9,167 nt of DNA from an uncultured Bacilli bacterium (GTDB taxonomy: Bacteria > Bacillota_I > Bacilli_A > RF39 > UBA660), in contig CAJUHL010000064.1 of assembly GCA_910586425.1 (NCBI GenBank), positions 1 through 9,167 on the forward strand. Reading direction: 5' to 3'. This document shows, one piece after another, positions 7,097 to 9,167 of the stretch. The notes beneath the pieces were generated by a model. The model was not told where the DNA came from, searched no databases, and saw only the letters and a program-made list of their open reading frames with translations. The position numbers and the translations under genes are program-made. The first letter of the stretch is position 1; each line of letters opens with the position of its first letter.

Positions 7097-7525
7097 TCCT
7101 TTAAAATAATCGCCTAAACAAATCCAGTTGATTTACTCAACAAAATTTTAGTCAGTCTGTAGCAACACTTTATTCGACAACAAGCGTCACGAAATAGCAT
7201 GCACCTTGTCTCAAAAATCCGTGCTTTTCTACCCCGGCAGACTATCCTCCACACAAATCGCCCCATACCCCGCGTATGTCAAGTTATTGTCACAAACTTT
7301 TTTCACTTTTTTTGAGTGAAAATCGCTGAAACCCGCATAACTTCGTGGGGCGTATGGTACGATAATGCTAAGTTGGGGCAAAATTGACGGTGAATTAGTG
7401 TCAAGTTGGAATGACAGAAAAGTATGTTTCATATATACAAAAAACAGTCAACCGATTAGCCATTTCACAGTTGTGTCCTATAAAATACATCATTCAATAA
7501 TATCCTTTATTATATATTTTCATCA
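7088..7525. other. Gene-free stretch with short repeats, possibly mobile-element debris
   Basis: I see no convincing gene here. A 67-codon minus-strand ORF (7432-7229) has no family resemblance and no good ribosome site. The stretch holds TGTCAAGTTATTGTCA at 7277-7292 and TGTCAAGTTGGAATGACA at 7399-7416, which share TGTCAAGTT; the second is itself a TGTCA/TGACA inverted repeat. An 8-bp hairpin, TTTTCACT/AGTGAAAA, lies at 7300-7322. Around it an imperfect inverted pair, CCCCATACCCCGCG near 7261 and GGGGCGTATGG near 7347, forms a larger nested fold. Such a pattern is compatible with the end of a decayed insertion element, but no transposase remains. Confidence 0.4.
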
Positions 7526-8173
7526 TTATTTTATAGCATCATAAGAATGCGATACCCCAGCCATTTGTTGACGGACAGCTTTCTTAATATGTTCATCTTT
7601 AATACCAATTTCTTTCAAAATATAATACTGCAATACTCCCAATAATATCCCATTCACATAGGGCATTTGATGTTTCGGAAAAATCTTTTCCTTCTTATCA
7701 ATAGAATAATGTGTATAATAGTTTCTTGTGTCGACTACCTTTTGAATAAATTCATCCATTTTATAATCCAAATACTCGAATATAATTTCAAATCTGGCCA
7801 AAAATAAATATCCTAATCTGCTTTTTAATGTAATACTTCTCACTCCCTCTTCATTCTGTGCGATAAGCACCTGACGGTAACTCAATATATGCCCATCAAA
7901 CTCATCATCATCTGTTAATTTATAAATTTTTCTCAAAAAAACATCTACTAATTTAATATACTTTTTCAAATCATTACTAACAAATCTGGCATGATATGTT
8001 TCCAATGCCTGGGTCAGATTTAAAAATAGCATCTCACTCGATATACCTGGATAATTATACGCTGTTTCATATAGTTCAACAATAGATCCTAATAAATCAT
8101 ATTTGAAATACCAGTTTTTCAAACAATGATAAGCATTTCCCGTTAAATCAGATAATGTAAAAAGATAATACAT
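7526..8173 (-). CDS. ApeA-type HEPN domain protein (C-terminal part of a split ApeA), 215 aa
   Basis: Mostly helical protein with the HEPN RNase motif R-N-Y-Y-T-H (R150 and H155 form the RX4H pair) inside VVDTRNYYTHYS, the form usual in ApeA-like abortive-infection proteins. The segment FLNLTQALETYHARF (50-64) is also ApeA-like. In intact ApeA this domain follows the ApeA N-terminal domain in one chain. Here it starts at its own ATG (8173), 31 bases inside the end of the upstream ORF and in a different frame. Upstream of the ATG is AGGCGGGGG four bases away, which could act as a ribosome site, so it may be a genuine second cistron coupled to the first. Alternatively a frameshift in the G5 tract split one gene; one extra G would join the frames. 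The expected role is RNA cleavage that arrests phage-infected cells. The active-site motif is intact. Confidence 0.82.
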   Translation of the reverse strand: MYYLFTLSDLTGNAYHCLKNWYFKYDLLGSIVELYETAYNYPGISSEMLFLNLTQALETYHARFVSNDLKKYIKLVDVFLRKIYKLTDDDEFDGHILSYRQVLIAQNEEGVRSITLKSRLGYLFLARFEIIFEYLDYKMDEFIQKVVDTRNYYTHYSIDKKEKIFPKHQMPYVNGILLGVLQYYILKEIGIKDEHIKKAVRQQMAGVSHSYDAIK

Positions 8174-8946
8174 CCATCCCCCGCCTGATGCTTTCCTGCT
8201 TTAGCATCTCCAAGAAAAGCATCTCTTTTACTAATGAATCCTCTTTCATCTTTATTTGATTGATGTAGATACCATATTTCTTCAATATAAATGGCTTTGT
8301 TTATGCCAAGAGTCAGTAACTGGCTTATTATCTGTATATCCTTTATTACATCATCCCAACACACAGCTTTTTGATATTCCAACTGCATATATACCGCCTG
8401 CTCAATAGTCACTTTTTTAGTCGTTATATTTCCCATACTTTTTGAACCAAGATGCGGAACTATACGCAATGTGGTATTGCTATTAATTTCAAATTCTATG
8501 TCAGAATTATAATTCCACGCCAGTTTCTCATCTCTATAATCATCTTTTACTTCCCAATTAAAACTGCAGAGTTCCGTCCAGTCGAGAATCTCTCCAAAAT
8601 CTATAATTACCTTGGGAAATATTAGTTCTTCTTTACTTTCTATATCAAGATTCCAAAAAGCTGCTTTTACAGATACAGAAACTGTAGTCCGCTGTCCCAG
8701 ACAATTATTTTGTCCCCCAATTAAACAGTCATACAGTAATATTGTTCCTCCTGTATCAATACTTCCCTTTATAATATCTGTTCTCCCATGTACCTTAATC
8801 TTCCCAATAAAATCATCTTCAGTTGCCACCTTAGTTAACTGCAACAGAATTTTCTTTTGAACTTTATTAATATACAATGTTCCCGCTATTGTCTCATCAG
8901 TCTCTGGTATATACCAGTCCCCATTCATTCTAATATCTTCTTCCAT
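8143..8946 (-). CDS. apeA: ApeA N-terminal domain protein (N-terminal part of a split ApeA), 267 aa
   Basis: The start (GDWYIPETDETIAGTLYIN), followed by KIKVHGRTDIIKGSI and ILLYDCLIG, is the beta-rich pattern of the ApeA N-terminal domain (ApeA_NTD1), which is thought to sense infection or hold the HEPN RNase inactive. The ATG at 8946 is chosen because AAGGAG lies six bases upstream; an ATG five codons earlier has no such site. The last residues after about DAKAGKHQAGDG (CIIFLHYLI) look unrelated to the family and are probably read out of frame. True homology should continue in the overlapping HEPN ORF. The gene begins 29 bases after the U-tract of the upstream terminator, so it is likely a separate unit, though I could not settle on a clear promoter. 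Domain identification rests on remembered family patterns. Confidence 0.78.
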   Translation of the reverse strand: MEEDIRMNGDWYIPETDETIAGTLYINKVQKKILLQLTKVATEDDFIGKIKVHGRTDIIKGSIDTGGTILLYDCLIGGQNNCLGQRTTVSVSVKAAFWNLDIESKEELIFPKVIIDFGEILDWTELCSFNWEVKDDYRDEKLAWNYNSDIEFEINSNTTLRIVPHLGSKSMGNITTKKVTIEQAVYMQLEYQKAVCWDDVIKDIQIISQLLTLGINKAIYIEEIWYLHQSNKDERGFISKRDAFLGDAKAGKHQAGDGCIIFLHYLI

Positions 8947-8974
8947 GTCATTCTCCTTCATTCGTATTTAATTG

Positions 8975-9004
8975 AAAAAAGCAGCAAATCATATGATCTA
9001 CTGC
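8975..9004 (-). terminator. Rho-independent terminator after the Rpn-like gene
   Basis: On the minus strand a 10-bp stem (GCAGTAGATC, loop ATAT, GATTTGCTGC; two wobble pairs) at 9004-8981 is followed directly by six Ts (8980-8975). It lies 15 bases after the stop codon of the upstream gene and 29 bases before the ApeA start codon, so it separates the two transcription units. Confidence 0.85.
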
Positions 9005-9019
9005 CTCAGTAAAGCCAAT

Positions 9020-9167
9020 CTATACTGTCCCAAGCTTTGCAAGTTCCTCCACTTCTTTGATTACAAGCCCTGAATATTTTGCAATCTTATCAATTGATAA
9101 TTCACCATCCTGCAACATTCTGAGTGCTGTCTCTTTTTTAGCCTCGTCTTTCCCTCTATTTAAAATT
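9020..9167 (-). CDS. C-terminal end of an Rpn/PDDEXK-type nuclease or transposase (partial, 48 codons)
   Basis: The frame is open from the right edge of the window to TAG at 9022-9020 and encodes 48 residues. The segment KDEAKKETALRMLQDGELS, followed by IDKIAKYSGLVIKEVEELA, matches the characteristic charged tail of Rpn family recombination-promoting nucleases (PDDEXK_2), where an E/K-rich linker leads into a small 'LSIEKIAEYTGLSLEEVEKL' helix-turn-helix-like repeat. The catalytic part is upstream of the window, so activity cannot be judged. The gene is closed by a strong terminator and is probably not co-transcribed with the ApeA genes. Such nuclease genes are common, often multi-copy, in Lachnospiraceae and relatives. 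Confidence 0.8.
   Translation of the reverse strand, partial: ILNRGKDEAKKETALRMLQDGELSIDKIAKYSGLVIKEVEELAKLGTV

Noticed and set aside
7229..7432. 67-codon minus-strand ORF
   Set aside because: No recognisable family, no convincing ribosome site, and the translation follows the inverted repeats rather than a protein-like pattern.
7430..7480. Possible terminator after the HEPN gene (T-run at the end of GGTTGACTGTTTTTT on the minus strand)
   Set aside because: Only a 4-bp CAAC/GTTG stem with a long loop can be formed before the Ts; too weak to call.
1..9167. CRISPR array, tRNA, rRNA or retron
   Set aside because: No regularly spaced repeats, no tRNA-like cloverleaf and no reverse transcriptase sequence were seen within the window; a reverse transcriptase may exist in the intron beyond the left edge.

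Overview
The window reads as accessory DNA from a low-GC Gram-positive bacterium, most likely a gut Clostridia/Lachnospiraceae relative. The base composition is AT-rich, the ribosome binding sites are AGGAGG-type, the tail of an Rpn/PDDEXK-type nuclease is of a kind common in that group, and the -10/-35 boxes are sigma-A-like. This taxonomic call is an inference. Every credible gene lies on the minus strand, so the reading order runs from the high coordinates to the low ones.

Layout in reading direction. (1) 9167-9020 is the last 48 codons of an Rpn-like PD-(D/E)XK nuclease/transposase, closed by a strong intrinsic terminator (9004-8975). (2) 8946-7526 is an ApeA-type HEPN defence protein carried as two overlapping reading frames: an ApeA N-terminal domain ORF, then an ORF with the HEPN RNase motif R-N-Y-Y-T-H. 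(3) 7525-7001 is a 525-base gap. It holds an apparently non-coding stretch with short repeats (possible mobile-element debris) and then a 27-bp, almost perfect inverted repeat that carries promoter elements. (4) 6973 down to the left edge is a tightly packed four-gene operon: an AAA ATPase (RloA-like), an RloB-family Toprim-like protein, a 1158-residue SF2 helicase with a C-terminal PD-(D/E)XK nuclease domain, and a large protein that I read, tentatively, as the N-terminal and MID part of a prokaryotic PIWI/Argonaute-like protein. (5) That last gene is cut at position 52/53 by the 5' end of a group II intron lying in the sense orientation. The intron runs off the window.

Interpretation: this is a defence island with at least two immune modules, a stand-alone ApeA and an Rlo/helicase-nuclease/PIWI-like operon. 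RloA/RloB resembles ATPase-plus-Toprim gene pairs such as PARIS and OLD. The helicase-REase plus PIWI-like pair resembles the pPIWI-RE modules (PIWI, DinG-type helicase, REase) but with helicase and nuclease fused. Overlapping or very close gene junctions (11, 29 and 14 bases) and one good promoter suggest that all four are expressed together. The most notable points are the intron inside the PIWI-like gene, which makes the apparent ~500-residue protein an artefact of reading into the intron; the combined RloAB + helicase-nuclease + PIWI-like architecture; the palindromic promoter; and the split ApeA.
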